Shown: one piece after another, positions 1 to 7,866 of the stretch
Layout: each line of letters begins with the position of its first letter
Numbering within the stretch: position 1 is the first letter of the stretch
Assembly: GCF_900112585.1 (NCBI RefSeq)
Contig: NZ_FOLY01000007.1
Coordinates: forward strand, 1-64,000
Reading direction: 5' to 3'
DNA from: Kushneria avicenniae
GTDB taxonomy: Bacteria; Pseudomonadota; Gammaproteobacteria; Pseudomonadales; Halomonadaceae
DNA: 64,000 bases
Position numbers and translations under genes: made by a program
Notes under the pieces: generated by a model
What the model was told of the DNA's origin: nothing
The model's database searches: none
What the model saw: only the letters and a program-made list of their open reading frames with translations

Positions 1-140
1 CTCTTGACGAGTGTTCGTCTGCTCGAATATCTATGTGACTGGTGTCACGCGAGCCAGACGCCCACACAAATTGCCTGATCGACTTGTTAAAGAGCGTCTC
101 GAAGATGTTGTCAGCGCCGTTGGCGGCTGCTTCGAGAGAG
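1..140 (-). other. rRNA operon leader (16S gene lies off the left edge)
   Basis: Read on the minus strand, this stretch carries the antitermination leader typical of gammaproteobacterial rrn operons. A boxA element, GCTCTTTAACAA, lies at 84-95, followed by the boxC-like CAATTTGTGTGGGC at 60-73. The order boxA then boxC, and the position just downstream of a strong promoter, match the leader ahead of 16S rRNA. NusB/NusE-based antitermination at boxA is known for this family. The mature 16S sequence itself is not in the window. Confidence 0.85.
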
Positions 141-145
141 TGGGC

Positions 146-173
146 ATTTTACAGCCCTGCATCGAAAAGTCAA
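146..173 (-). promoter_or_regulatory. rrn promoter (probable P2)
   Basis: On the minus strand there is a -35 TTGACT at 168-173, a 16-bp spacer and a -10 TAAAAT at 146-151. The 16-bp spacer is characteristic of rrn promoters. Transcription would start near 138-140 and run into the boxA leader. An A-rich tract lies just upstream at about 176-186. Confidence 0.7.
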
Positions 174-308
174 CCTCTTTTTTTTCGATGCGGAAGCAAG
201 CGACTGGAATCGAATCCGATTGAAGTGACCAAAACCCAAGTCAAAACAATCACCTGCAGACTTCCCCGCTGCCTCGTCGCCGTGTGCTCCGTGGCAGCGG
301 ATGCGTAC

Positions 309-336
309 TTTATAGATCACCCACTGGAGACGCAAC
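309..336 (-). promoter_or_regulatory. Possible upstream rrn promoter (P1)
   Basis: On the minus strand a -10 TATAAA (309-314) lies 15-16 bp from a TTGCG-containing -35 (330-336). An A/T-rich tract at 337-355 resembles an UP element, and the sequence after the -10 is GC-rich, as in growth-rate-regulated rrn P1 promoters. The -35 is weaker than in the downstream promoter, so this is a plausible assignment only. Confidence 0.45.
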
Positions 337-386
337 CCTTTTTTCAAAAAGATTTCACCACACTGTCATATGACTGTGATGGAGAC

Positions 387-719
387 TCATGGCAGTAGAT
401 ATCCCTTCTCTTCAAGACAGGCCTCAAGCGCCTCTTTTCCTTTTACCTGAAAGGCGGACACTCCCAGTGCCCTTGCAGCGCCGTACCACCCGAAGGCTTC
501 AGGGGTCATGTTCAATGACAGGGCTTCCACGGCGGCCTCGAGAAAGCCCTCACAGGTGGACTGTCCGGTCTCAAAGGGAGCAAGCGGCTCAAACTCCAGC
601 CAGAACCGGCGTGCCTCTTCACGGGTGAGCCGTCCATCGGTCAGCGTGACCAGCGGCGTCGTGCCGTCCCAGTCGGCCAGCACGCCACCAACATCAAACA
701 ACAGTATCTCGCGTGCCAT
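387..719 (-). pseudogene. HAD-family hydrolase with internal deletion
   Basis: The 110-residue product begins with a good HAD motif I (FDVGGVLADWDG, nucleophile Asp9) and the start of a cap domain to about residue 78 (PEAFGWY). It then jumps to GAARALGVSAFQVKG, which in full-length relatives is the segment after motif IV near the C-terminus. About 75-80 residues are missing, including motif II (Ser/Thr), motif III (Lys) and the acidic motif IV. HAD proteins of this type are normally about 200 residues. The reading frame is preserved across the join, so this is an in-frame deletion. The product should be inactive as a phosphatase. It reads towards the rrn promoters. An assembly deletion is an alternative explanation. 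Confidence 0.6.
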
Positions 720-747
720 TCAGCCCTCCTCTCTGATCAACCGGTAT

Positions 748-1419
748 TTACCCCCAGAGTGCCCATATCCTGTGCCCCAAATCCTGCAGGACGCCATAAG
801 GTGGCAGCCAGGGGATCGTCGACAGCATCACAATCCCCATGAGCATTGCCGTCTGGGGCGTGCCGTAATCATAGAGCTTGAAGGCCGTGCCAAAGGAGCG
901 CTTCAGTCGACGCCCCTCGATATCGATGCTGTAGATTTCATCCAGCAGGAGATGGATGAGCACGCCGATCAGCATGGCACCGGCCAGAACCCACGACTGC
1001 CCGGCAGTCTGTATAAAAAGGTGATAGCTCACTGAGGCAACAACAAGCGCTGAGAGCACTGCGGCCAGCAGAGAGTGCCAGATGCCTCGATGCACAGAGA
1101 AACGCTTGAACAGCCTACTCAGGGGATAGCGAACGAAGAGATAGGCGCCAATCCCGACGCCACTCAGCTCTGCCAGTGACAGGAAGGGCTGCAGGGCCGA
1201 CACACAGCCGATCACGGCCAGCATGGCCATCAGCGTGAATATCAGGCGTACAGCTCGCGACTGATCGGCATCGATATCCGGCACCACGCCGCCCAGCGCC
1301 ACTATTCCTGCGATTGGAAAACTCTCGACGAAGGGCCAAAGGCCGGCCTGCCAGCCCAGCCCTCCGACGAGTGCGCCGCCGACAGCGGCAACCGTAAAGT
1401 GCGTTGTAAAATTGGCCAT
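748..1419 (-). CDS. Membrane-bound metal-dependent hydrolase, YdjM/DUF457 family
   Basis: A 223-residue, strongly hydrophobic protein with several membrane segments. It has the family's metal-binding signatures: THFTVAA near the N-terminus, PDIDAD at about residue 47, HRGIWHS at about 110 and HLLLDEIYS at about 156, where the His and Asp residues are the presumed ligands. E. coli YdjM and YbcI are relatives, and the physiological substrate of the family is not established. The gene stands alone on the minus strand, separated by 82 bp from yrdA upstream. The family call is firm but the function is unknown. Confidence 0.75.
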   Translation of the reverse strand: MANFTTHFTVAAVGGALVGGLGWQAGLWPFVESFPIAGIVALGGVVPDIDADQSRAVRLIFTLMAMLAVIGCVSALQPFLSLAELSGVGIGAYLFVRYPLSRLFKRFSVHRGIWHSLLAAVLSALVVASVSYHLFIQTAGQSWVLAGAMLIGVLIHLLLDEIYSIDIEGRRLKRSFGTAFKLYDYGTPQTAMLMGIVMLSTIPWLPPYGVLQDLGHRIWALWG

Positions 1420-1501
1420 GACTCAAATACTGGATATAAATCCATATTATGGCGCAATTTTCCCAACAACAACAATGATATAGCGCTCCGAAGAAATGAG
1501 A

Positions 1502-2041
1502 TCACTCGTTTATCGAGGCGAGGAACTCATCCTTGAGCGACACGTAGTTACCTGCTGAATACTCAAAGAAGCGATATTCGGCTTCCTTGAGCGGGCGAAG
1601 CTGTCGGACTGGATTGCCGCCATAGACATAGCCGCTTTCCAGATGCTTGCCGGGCGGCACCACCGCACCGGCTGCCACCAGCACCTCGGTTTCCACCACA
1701 GCGCCATCAAGCACCGTGGCCCCCATGCCGATCAGGACCTTCGAGGCAATGGTGCAGCCATGCAAAATGGCGCGATGCCCGACGGTCACATCGTCACCTA
1801 TCGTTAGCGGATATCCTCCGGGGCTGTAATCGCTGGCATGAGTAATATGAAGCACCGAGCCATCCTGAATGCTGGTACGGGCACCGATGCGGATGCGGTG
1901 CATGTCGCCGCGAATCACGGCCGTGGGCCAGACCGAGGTGTCATCCCCCAGTGTGACATCCCCCAGCACCACGGCCGTGTCATCGATAAAGACCCGCTCA
2001 CCCAGCGAGGGTGAAACGCCCCTGAAGCTTCGAATGCCCAT
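1502..2041 (-). CDS. yrdA: Gamma carbonic anhydrase family protein (YrdA-like)
   Basis: A 179-residue left-handed beta-helix protein of hexapeptide repeats (for example GDVTLGDDTSVWPTAVIRGD and IGDDVTVGHRAILHG). The His residues expected to bind the trimer-interface metal are visible in ITHASD and VGHRAILHG. Family members are homotrimers; some have carbonic anhydrase activity, and for YrdA the activity is uncertain. The start follows a purine-rich AGGAGAAAGGAC site. It lies between an NSS transporter and a DUF457 gene, with oligopeptidase A nearby, an arrangement also seen in pseudomonads as yrdA-prlC-yheV. Confidence 0.85.
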   Translation of the reverse strand: MGIRSFRGVSPSLGERVFIDDTAVVLGDVTLGDDTSVWPTAVIRGDMHRIRIGARTSIQDGSVLHITHASDYSPGGYPLTIGDDVTVGHRAILHGCTIASKVLIGMGATVLDGAVVETEVLVAAGAVVPPGKHLESGYVYGGNPVRQLRPLKEAEYRFFEYSAGNYVSLKDEFLASINE

Positions 2042-2123
2042 GTCCTTTCTCCTCCCATCCCCGATGTGTCATCCCAGTCTGCAACAACCACCGAAATGCC
2101 GCCAGCCTTGCCGGGCGTGTGTA

Positions 2124-3467
2124 TCAGCTCAGGAAAAAGCCCACCAGCACTACCACCAGCAGCGGAATGGACACCCAGCGCACGACCGCGCGCCAGTGGC
2201 GATAAAAACGCTCGCCGGCCCCGATGGCCATGGACGCTCGAGTCCCCTCCATGACCCATGCCGCAAAAAAGGCAATCAGCAGCCCGCCGATGGGCAGCAT
2301 GATGTCGATCGGCAGGGTCGTGGCCAGATCAAACAGCGTCATATCGCCGAAAGGACGAACGTCCGACCAGATTGAAAAGGAGAGCGCCGAGGGCAGGCCC
2401 ATCAACCAGACGCCGACGCCGATCAGCACCGCCGCCAGCCAGCGCGCCATACCGAGACTGCCCAGCATGGCCACCATGGGCTCGGCCAGATTAATGGATG
2501 AGGTCCAGGTGGCCAGCAGCAGCAGGACAAAAAAGGCCCCCAGCCACAGCGCACCGCCGGGCAGGTCGGCAAAGGCAATGGGCAGGGTCACGAACATCAG
2601 CCCGGGGCCGGAGTCCGGCGCCATGTTCTGGGAAAAGACAATCGAGAAGATGGCAATACCGGCCATCAGCGCCACGGCCACATCCAGAATGGCCACGGTG
2701 ACCACGGCACGAGGCAGACTCTGATCATCGGGCATGTAGGCCCCGTAGGTCATCAGCGCGCCGGCACCTACCGCCAGGGTAAAGAAGGCATGTCCCATGG
2801 CGTTGAAGATCGCCATCGGTGTCAACGCGGACAGATCCGGCATGAACAGCCAGGCCAGAGCAGCGGTAAACCCGCTGGTGGTAAAGGCATAGCCCACCAG
2901 CAACACCAGCAGCAGATACAAAAGCGGCATCAGCAGGTTGTTGAGCCGCTCGAGCCCGCCTCCCACACCGAGGGCCACCACCGACATGGTCAGGAACAAA
3001 AAGAGAGTGTGATTGAAAAGCACCCGCCCGGGGCTTGCCAGAAAGGCATCGAAGGCACTGCCGATTTCCTGTGGAGACTGCGAGGCAAAATGACCGCTCA
3101 GCGCGTCCACCAGATACTCGATCGACCAGCCGGAAACCACGGAGTAAAAGGAGAGGATGAAAAACAGTGTGACGCCGCAGAAAAGCCCCAGCCATCCCCA
3201 GTGACGGCTTTTGCCCGCATCACGGGCCAGATGAGTCAGCGCCTGAATCGGCGTGCGTCGACCGGCACGGCCGATCATGATTTCGGCAATCATGACCGGC
3301 AGACCCAGCAGCACCAGAAACACCACATAGAGCATCAAAAAGGCAGCGCCACCGTTTTCACCGGTCATCCAGGGAAAGCGCCATATATTGCCCAGCCCTA
3401 CTGCTGCCCCCGTCACTGCTATAATAAATGCACGGCGTGACCCCCAGCGCTCTACCACTTCGGACAT
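2124..3467 (-). CDS. Sodium-dependent transporter, NSS (SLC6) family
   Basis: A 447-residue inner-membrane protein with about 11-12 hydrophobic segments. The N-terminal TM1 signature is clear (TGAAVGLGNIWRFPWMTGENGG), including the unwound GLGNIWRFP segment that lines the Na+ and substrate sites. Members carry amino acids or other small amines with Na+. The start was placed at MSEVVERW because GGAGGGG lies 9 bp upstream of that ATG, whereas earlier ATGs have no spacing for it. The gene is divergent from prlC, sharing about 130 bp. The substrate cannot be told from sequence. Confidence 0.85.
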   Translation of the reverse strand: MSEVVERWGSRRAFIIAVTGAAVGLGNIWRFPWMTGENGGAAFLMLYVVFLVLLGLPVMIAEIMIGRAGRRTPIQALTHLARDAGKSRHWGWLGLFCGVTLFFILSFYSVVSGWSIEYLVDALSGHFASQSPQEIGSAFDAFLASPGRVLFNHTLFLFLTMSVVALGVGGGLERLNNLLMPLLYLLLVLLVGYAFTTSGFTAALAWLFMPDLSALTPMAIFNAMGHAFFTLAVGAGALMTYGAYMPDDQSLPRAVVTVAILDVAVALMAGIAIFSIVFSQNMAPDSGPGLMFVTLPIAFADLPGGALWLGAFFVLLLLATWTSSINLAEPMVAMLGSLGMARWLAAVLIGVGVWLMGLPSALSFSIWSDVRPFGDMTLFDLATTLPIDIMLPIGGLLIAFFAAWVMEGTRASMAIGAGERFYRHWRAVVRWVSIPLLVVVLVGFFLS

Positions 3468-3597
3468 GTCCTGCATCCCCTCCACTGCGCCATGACGCAT
3501 GCCAGATCAACTCACGATGCCGTGGGCCTGCATTGAAACCGGCACCCGACACCCTCATTGTCGACAGTATATCTTTCGCCAACCGCGAGGTCGCTTC

Positions 3598-5640
3598 ATG
3601 TCTACCAACCCCCTGCTCGAATCCCACACGCTGCCGCCTTTTGAGGCCATTACTCCGGACATCATTGAACCGGCCGTGGATGAATTGCTGGCACGCAACA
3701 AGGCCGCCATCGAAAGGCTGGTCGAGGAAGGCAGCTACACCTGGCAGGGCTTGGCAGCACCACTTGAGGCCATCAACGACCAGCTCTCCCAGGCCTGGTC
3801 ACCGGTGTCACATCTCAACGCCACCATGAACTCGCCGGCGCTGCGCGAGGCCTATCAGGCCTGCCTGCCGAAGCTGTCGGCCTATGGCACCTGGCTGGGT
3901 CAGCATGAAGGGCTTTTCAGGGCATTTCAGGCGCTGGCAGAAAGCGACGAATATGCACATCTTGATGAGGGCCAGCGCAAGTCGATCGACAACACCCTGC
4001 GCGATTTTCGCCTGGCTGGTGTCGATCTGCCCGCTGAAAAAAAGGCAAGATTCGGCGAGATTCAGGCCCGACTCTCGACGCTCTCCAACACCTTCTCCAA
4101 CAACGTGCTGGACGCCACCCAGGCCTGGCATCTGGATGTCCCGCGCGAGCGTCTCGATGGCCTGCCCCAGAGTGCGCTGGACACGCTGGCCGCCAACGCC
4201 GAAGCCAAGGGCGTCGAGGGCTATCGCATCACGCTCGATTTCCCGAGCTTTTTCCCGATCATGAGCCACGCCGATGACCGCGCCCTGCGTGAAGAGGTAT
4301 ATACCGCCTTTGTCACCCGCGCCTCCGATCAGGGTCCCAATGCCGGCGAGTTCGACAACTCCGAGGTCATGGCCGAAATCGTGTCACTGAGACAGGAACT
4401 TGCCGGACTGGCCGGCTTTGACACCTACGCCGACTACTCGATGGCCACCAAGATGGCCGACAGTCCCGACCAGGTGCTTGATTTCCTTCATGACCTCTCC
4501 AGCCGCGCCGTACCGCAGGCCCGGGAAGAATTTCAGACCCTCAGCGACTTTGCCCGTGAAGAACTGGGCATTGATGCGCTGGCGCCCTGGGACACCGGTT
4601 ATGCCAGCGAGAAGCTTCGCGAAGCGCGCTACGCCATTTCGCAGGAAGAACTTCGTCCCTATTTTCCGGCGCCCGGTGCCGTCGACGGTCTCTTCCGGGT
4701 CATCGGCAAGCTCTTCAACGTCAGCTTTCAGGAAAATACCGAGGCCCCGCGCTGGCACAGCGACGTGCGCTTTTTCGACATTCTGGAAAATGGCCGCCCC
4801 ATCGCCGGTTTCTATCTCGATCTCTACGCCCGCGAAGGCAAGCGCGGCGGTGCCTGGATGGATGAGTGTCGCGTTCGGCGCGAGCGTGGCAATGGCGAGA
4901 CGCAGCTGCCGATCGCCTATCTGACCTGCAACTTTACTCGCCCGGTGGGTGATCGCCCGGCGCTGTTGACCCATGATGAAGTCCTGACCCTTTTCCACGA
5001 GTTCGGGCACGGGCTGCATCACATGCTGACGCGCCAGACGGTGGCGGACGTCTCAGGCATCAATGGCGTGGCGTGGGACGCCGTCGAGCTGCCGAGCCAG
5101 TTCATGGAGAACTTCTGCTGGGTGCGCGAAGGCCTCGATCTGATCGCCGCACACGTTGATACCAAGGAACCGCTGCCCGACGATCTGCTGGAGCGGCTGC
5201 AGGCGGCCAGAAACTTCCAGTCCGCCATGACCATGGCGCGTCAGCTCGAGTTTTCGCTGTTTGATCTGCGCTTGCACCGGGAACATCTCGCGCCGCAGGC
5301 CGGCGATATCCAGTCCCTGCTCAACAGCGTGCGCGACCAGGTCTCGGTGGTGCCCAGAGTCGACTTCAACCGTTTCCAGCACGGATTCGGCCATATCTTT
5401 GCAGGTGGCTATGCCGCCGGCTACTACAGCTACAAGTGGGCCGAAGTACTGTCTGCAGACGCCTGGTCGGCCTTCGAAGAGGCCGGCGTCTTCGATCAGA
5501 GCACCGGTATGCGTTTTCGTACCAGCATTCTGGAACAGGGCGGCGCCCGGGATGCAGCCGTTCTGTTTCAGGAGTTTCGCGGACGTGAGCCCAGCATCGA
5601 ACCACTGCTGCGCCACAGCGGTATTCACCGGGCGGCGTAG
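3598..5640 (+). CDS. prlC: Oligopeptidase A (M3 metallopeptidase)
   Basis: A 680-residue cytoplasmic zinc peptidase that degrades short peptides, including cleaved signal peptides. The M3 zinc motif FHEFGHGLHHML is at about residue 464, with the downstream Glu in the VAWDAVELPSQFMENF segment. Length agrees with E. coli OpdA (680). The start at MSTNPLL is preceded by GAGG 7 bp upstream; an ORF extension further upstream lacks such a site. It is followed 47 bp later by yheV, and the pair is conserved in related gammaproteobacteria. Confidence 0.95.
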   Translation: MSTNPLLESHTLPPFEAITPDIIEPAVDELLARNKAAIERLVEEGSYTWQGLAAPLEAINDQLSQAWSPVSHLNATMNSPALREAYQACLPKLSAYGTWLGQHEGLFRAFQALAESDEYAHLDEGQRKSIDNTLRDFRLAGVDLPAEKKARFGEIQARLSTLSNTFSNNVLDATQAWHLDVPRERLDGLPQSALDTLAANAEAKGVEGYRITLDFPSFFPIMSHADDRALREEVYTAFVTRASDQGPNAGEFDNSEVMAEIVSLRQELAGLAGFDTYADYSMATKMADSPDQVLDFLHDLSSRAVPQAREEFQTLSDFAREELGIDALAPWDTGYASEKLREARYAISQEELRPYFPAPGAVDGLFRVIGKLFNVSFQENTEAPRWHSDVRFFDILENGRPIAGFYLDLYAREGKRGGAWMDECRVRRERGNGETQLPIAYLTCNFTRPVGDRPALLTHDEVLTLFHEFGHGLHHMLTRQTVADVSGINGVAWDAVELPSQFMENFCWVREGLDLIAAHVDTKEPLPDDLLERLQAARNFQSAMTMARQLEFSLFDLRLHREHLAPQAGDIQSLLNSVRDQVSVVPRVDFNRFQHGFGHIFAGGYAAGYYSYKWAEVLSADAWSAFEEAGVFDQSTGMRFRTSILEQGGARDAAVLFQEFRGREPSIEPLLRHSGIHRAA

Positions 5641-5687
5641 TCCTCAACACCATGACCGGCAGCTTCATCTGCCGGTCAGGAGGTCTG

Positions 5688-5939
5688 ATGAATCAGCAAA
5701 CGCCCAAGCGTTTCATTGCCGGGGCCATCTGCCCCCGCTGCAATGCCATGGATCGCATTCGCAGCTGGGAGAGTAACGGTACCCGCTATCGAGAGTGTAT
5801 CAGCTGCGACTTTTTTGAACAGCTGCCCATGACCGAGGAGAGTCTGGACCCACTGGATACGCGGGTCGCCAAAAGCCGACCCGAACCGGAAGGCAACGAT
5901 TTCCAGCCGGTCAAAATCATCGATCCGGGCAAGCGCTAG
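5688..5939 (+). CDS. YheV-type small zinc-ribbon protein
   Basis: An 83-residue protein with two CxxC pairs, CPRCNAMD near residue 16 and CISCDFF near residue 37, forming a probable zinc ribbon. The start at MNQQTPKRF has a strong AGGAGG site 5 bp upstream, so the longer in-frame extension is not used. It is probably co-transcribed with prlC and is followed by a terminator. The family is conserved, but I know of no defined biochemical role. Confidence 0.8.
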   Translation: MNQQTPKRFIAGAICPRCNAMDRIRSWESNGTRYRECISCDFFEQLPMTEESLDPLDTRVAKSRPEPEGNDFQPVKIIDPGKR

Positions 5940-5965
5940 CGCCTGATTACGGAACGAGCATCAAA

Positions 5966-5995
5966 AAGGCCCTGCCGGTAATCCGGCAGGGCCTT
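5966..5995. terminator. Bidirectional intrinsic terminator between yheV and sodC
   Basis: A 13-bp stem, AAGGCCCTGCCGG / CCGGCAGGGCCTT, with a TAAT loop. It has a T-run on the plus side and an A-run upstream that acts as a T-run on the minus strand. It serves the convergent yheV and sodC genes. Confidence 0.85.
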
Positions 5996-6013
5996 TTCAT
6001 GATCGGTCATCGA

Positions 6014-6541
6014 TCAGCTGTTATCTTTAATCACACCACAGGCCCAGCGTCCACCGCCACCGCCCAGGTGCGGAGGCTCACTGTAGGTGTCACCGCCTTC
6101 GTGAAGAATGACAGCGTGCCCTGCAAGATCACTCTCCTTCAAACGCGGCGCCAGCACCGGCGTTGAAATCTGTCCATCGTCATTGGCTACCAGCAGCGGC
6201 ATGTCACCCAGATGGCTGTCCTCCATGTAGGGGCCAGCATGAGTCCCCGTGCCTTCCGGGTCGAAGTGACCACCAGCGGCACCGGCAGGTGTTACTTCAC
6301 CATCGCTGGTGGCCGGGTCACAGCTGGGGTTGGTATGCAGGTGAAAACCGTGCATGCCGAATCCAGGTAGCCCGGAAATGTCGGGCGTGGCCAGAAGGCC
6401 GTAATCGGTGTCCTTGAAGGTGACGGTGCCTACGGAATCACCCACACCATCCTGCGTGGCCTTGTGCAGCTCTACGGTCGTGTCAGCCATGGCCAGCGGC
6501 GTCAGTGCCAGCAGGGCAGATGCCAGAAACAGTCTTTTCAT
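6014..6541 (-). CDS. sodC: Superoxide dismutase [Cu-Zn], periplasmic
   Basis: A 175-residue secreted protein. Residues 1-19 form a signal peptide (Lys-Arg, hydrophobic core, AMA cleavage site). Copper and zinc ligands are visible in HGFHLHTNPSC, GGHFDPEG, HLGDMPLL and AVILHEGGDTY. The two Cys residues of the intrasubunit disulphide are in HTNPSCDP and GGRWACGVI. The enzyme dismutates superoxide in the periplasm. It is monocistronic, between terminator-flanked yheV and metF. Confidence 0.95.
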   Translation of the reverse strand: MKRLFLASALLALTPLAMADTTVELHKATQDGVGDSVGTVTFKDTDYGLLATPDISGLPGFGMHGFHLHTNPSCDPATSDGEVTPAGAAGGHFDPEGTGTHAGPYMEDSHLGDMPLLVANDDGQISTPVLAPRLKESDLAGHAVILHEGGDTYSEPPHLGGGGGRWACGVIKDNS

Positions 6542-6630
6542 CGGGAAATCTCCTGAGTCAGCCCGTTAACAATCGGCGTACTCTCAAGACTAGCTGCTCA
6601 CCTCGAAGTGGACCAATCACTGATCAGCTT

Positions 6631-7473
6631 CTAAAGCGACAGCTCCCTGACGATCCGGGTGCAGGTATCGGCCTGGTTGAGCGTATAGAAGTGCAGCCCC
6701 GGTGCCCCCTGATCCAGCAACTGCTGGCAAAGGCGCGTGACCACCTCGTGCCCGAAGGCCTGAATGCTGTCGCTGTCATCGCCATAGGCTTCCAGCTGCC
6801 GACGCACCCAGCGCGGAATCTCGGCGCCACACATTTCGGAAAAGCGGGCAAGCTTTGAGTAGTTGGTGATCGGCATGATGCCCGGGATGATCGGAATATC
6901 CACGCCCCGCGCCCGAACCCGATCCACGAAGTGATGGTAGGCATCCGGGTTGAAGAAATACTGCGTAATGGCCATATCGGCGCCGGCGCGCACCTTGTCG
7001 GCAAAGTGATCGATATCACGCTCGAAACTGCTCGCCTGCGGATGGCACTCGGGATAGGCCGCCACGGTCAGATCAAAATGACCGCCGGTCTCCTCCCGGA
7101 TGAAATCGACAAGATGTTTAGCATAGCGAAACTCGCCAATGCCCAGCATGCCCGAGGGCATGTCACCGCGCAGGGCAACGATTCGCTTGATGCCGTGCTC
7201 GCGGTACTGCAGCAAAAGCCTGCGAAGATCGGCCTTGTCGCTGGCCACGCATGACAGGTGTGGCGCCGTGCAGACGCCGGTATCACGTGAAATGTTTTTA
7301 ACCGCTTCAAACGTGAAGTCACGCGTAGTGCCGCCGGCCCCGAAGGTCACCGAAAAAAAGCGTGGATCGAGCTCGGCCAGCTGTGTGTACACCTCCGGCA
7401 GTCGGTCACGCCCTGCATCGGTACGCGGCGGAAAGAATTCAAAGCTGATATTGGGTGAGCAGGCGTCACTCAT
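6631..7473 (-). CDS. metF: 5,10-Methylenetetrahydrofolate reductase
   Basis: A 280-residue flavoprotein that reduces methylenetetrahydrofolate to methyl-THF for methionine synthesis. The N-terminal SFEFFPP motif carries the catalytic Glu, and VTFGAGGTTRDFT, LRGDMPSG, GADMAITQYFF and PGIMPI follow in the family order. The start was set at MSDACSPN, which has AAGGATCC about 9 bp upstream; the 34-residue extension upstream has no homologous content. In pseudomonads metF is next to ahcY; here the two are separated by the sel/fdo, gldA and polX genes. Confidence 0.95.
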   Translation of the reverse strand: MSDACSPNISFEFFPPRTDAGRDRLPEVYTQLAELDPRFFSVTFGAGGTTRDFTFEAVKNISRDTGVCTAPHLSCVASDKADLRRLLLQYREHGIKRIVALRGDMPSGMLGIGEFRYAKHLVDFIREETGGHFDLTVAAYPECHPQASSFERDIDHFADKVRAGADMAITQYFFNPDAYHHFVDRVRARGVDIPIIPGIMPITNYSKLARFSEMCGAEIPRWVRRQLEAYGDDSDSIQAFGHEVVTRLCQQLLDQGAPGLHFYTLNQADTCTRIVRELSL

Positions 7474-7548
7474 GATGTCCGGGATCCTTTTGACGGGTCG
7501 CGCGTCGACAGAACGAGCCCATGGCCACATTCCTGATCTGTTGATCAG

Positions 7549-7585
7549 CAGCGGTCGACCGCTGATTGATGTCACCTATTGTGAC
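7549..7585. promoter_or_regulatory. Inverted repeats upstream of metF
   Basis: There is a perfect 16-bp palindrome CAGCGGTCGACCGCTG at 7549-7564, and GTCAC-N5-GTGAC at 7571-7585. They lie 75-110 bp upstream of metF. They could be regulator-binding sites for methionine control, but I cannot assign a regulator. Confidence 0.35.
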
Positions 7586-7719
7586 GACGCCAGCAGGCCG
7601 GGCCAAATGAAAGATTCGGGGGGACTTATCAAGCAGAATTCATGATCGAACGCCTGACAGGTGTTCGGGGAAGGAAAAAGGGGGCCAGAGTGGACCACCT
7701 GCTGAAGAGAGACAAAAAA

Positions 7720-7815
7720 TGGCGGAAAGGCGTGGGAGTCGAACCCACCAGGGACTGCTGGCAGCCCCTCTCGGGTTTGAAGCCCGAGCGCCCCACCGGG
7801 GAACGAAGCCCTTCC
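7720..7815 (-). tRNA. selC: tRNA-Sec (anticodon UCA)
   Basis: A 96-nt tRNA including an encoded CCA end (7720-7722). It has the features of bacterial tRNA-Sec: an 8-bp acceptor stem GGAAGGGC / GCCTTTCC, a long variable arm and a UCA anticodon (7778-7780 on the plus strand as TGA) in the loop CTTCAAA. A T-run follows the 3' end on the minus strand. SelA converts Ser-tRNA-Sec to Sec-tRNA-Sec, and SelB delivers it to recoded UGA codons. It lies 51 bp after selB on the same strand. Confidence 0.95.
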
Positions 7816-7866
7816 GCAACCCGCTAATATTAGCAGGTTTTACAACGTGCTCGCATCATATCCTGG

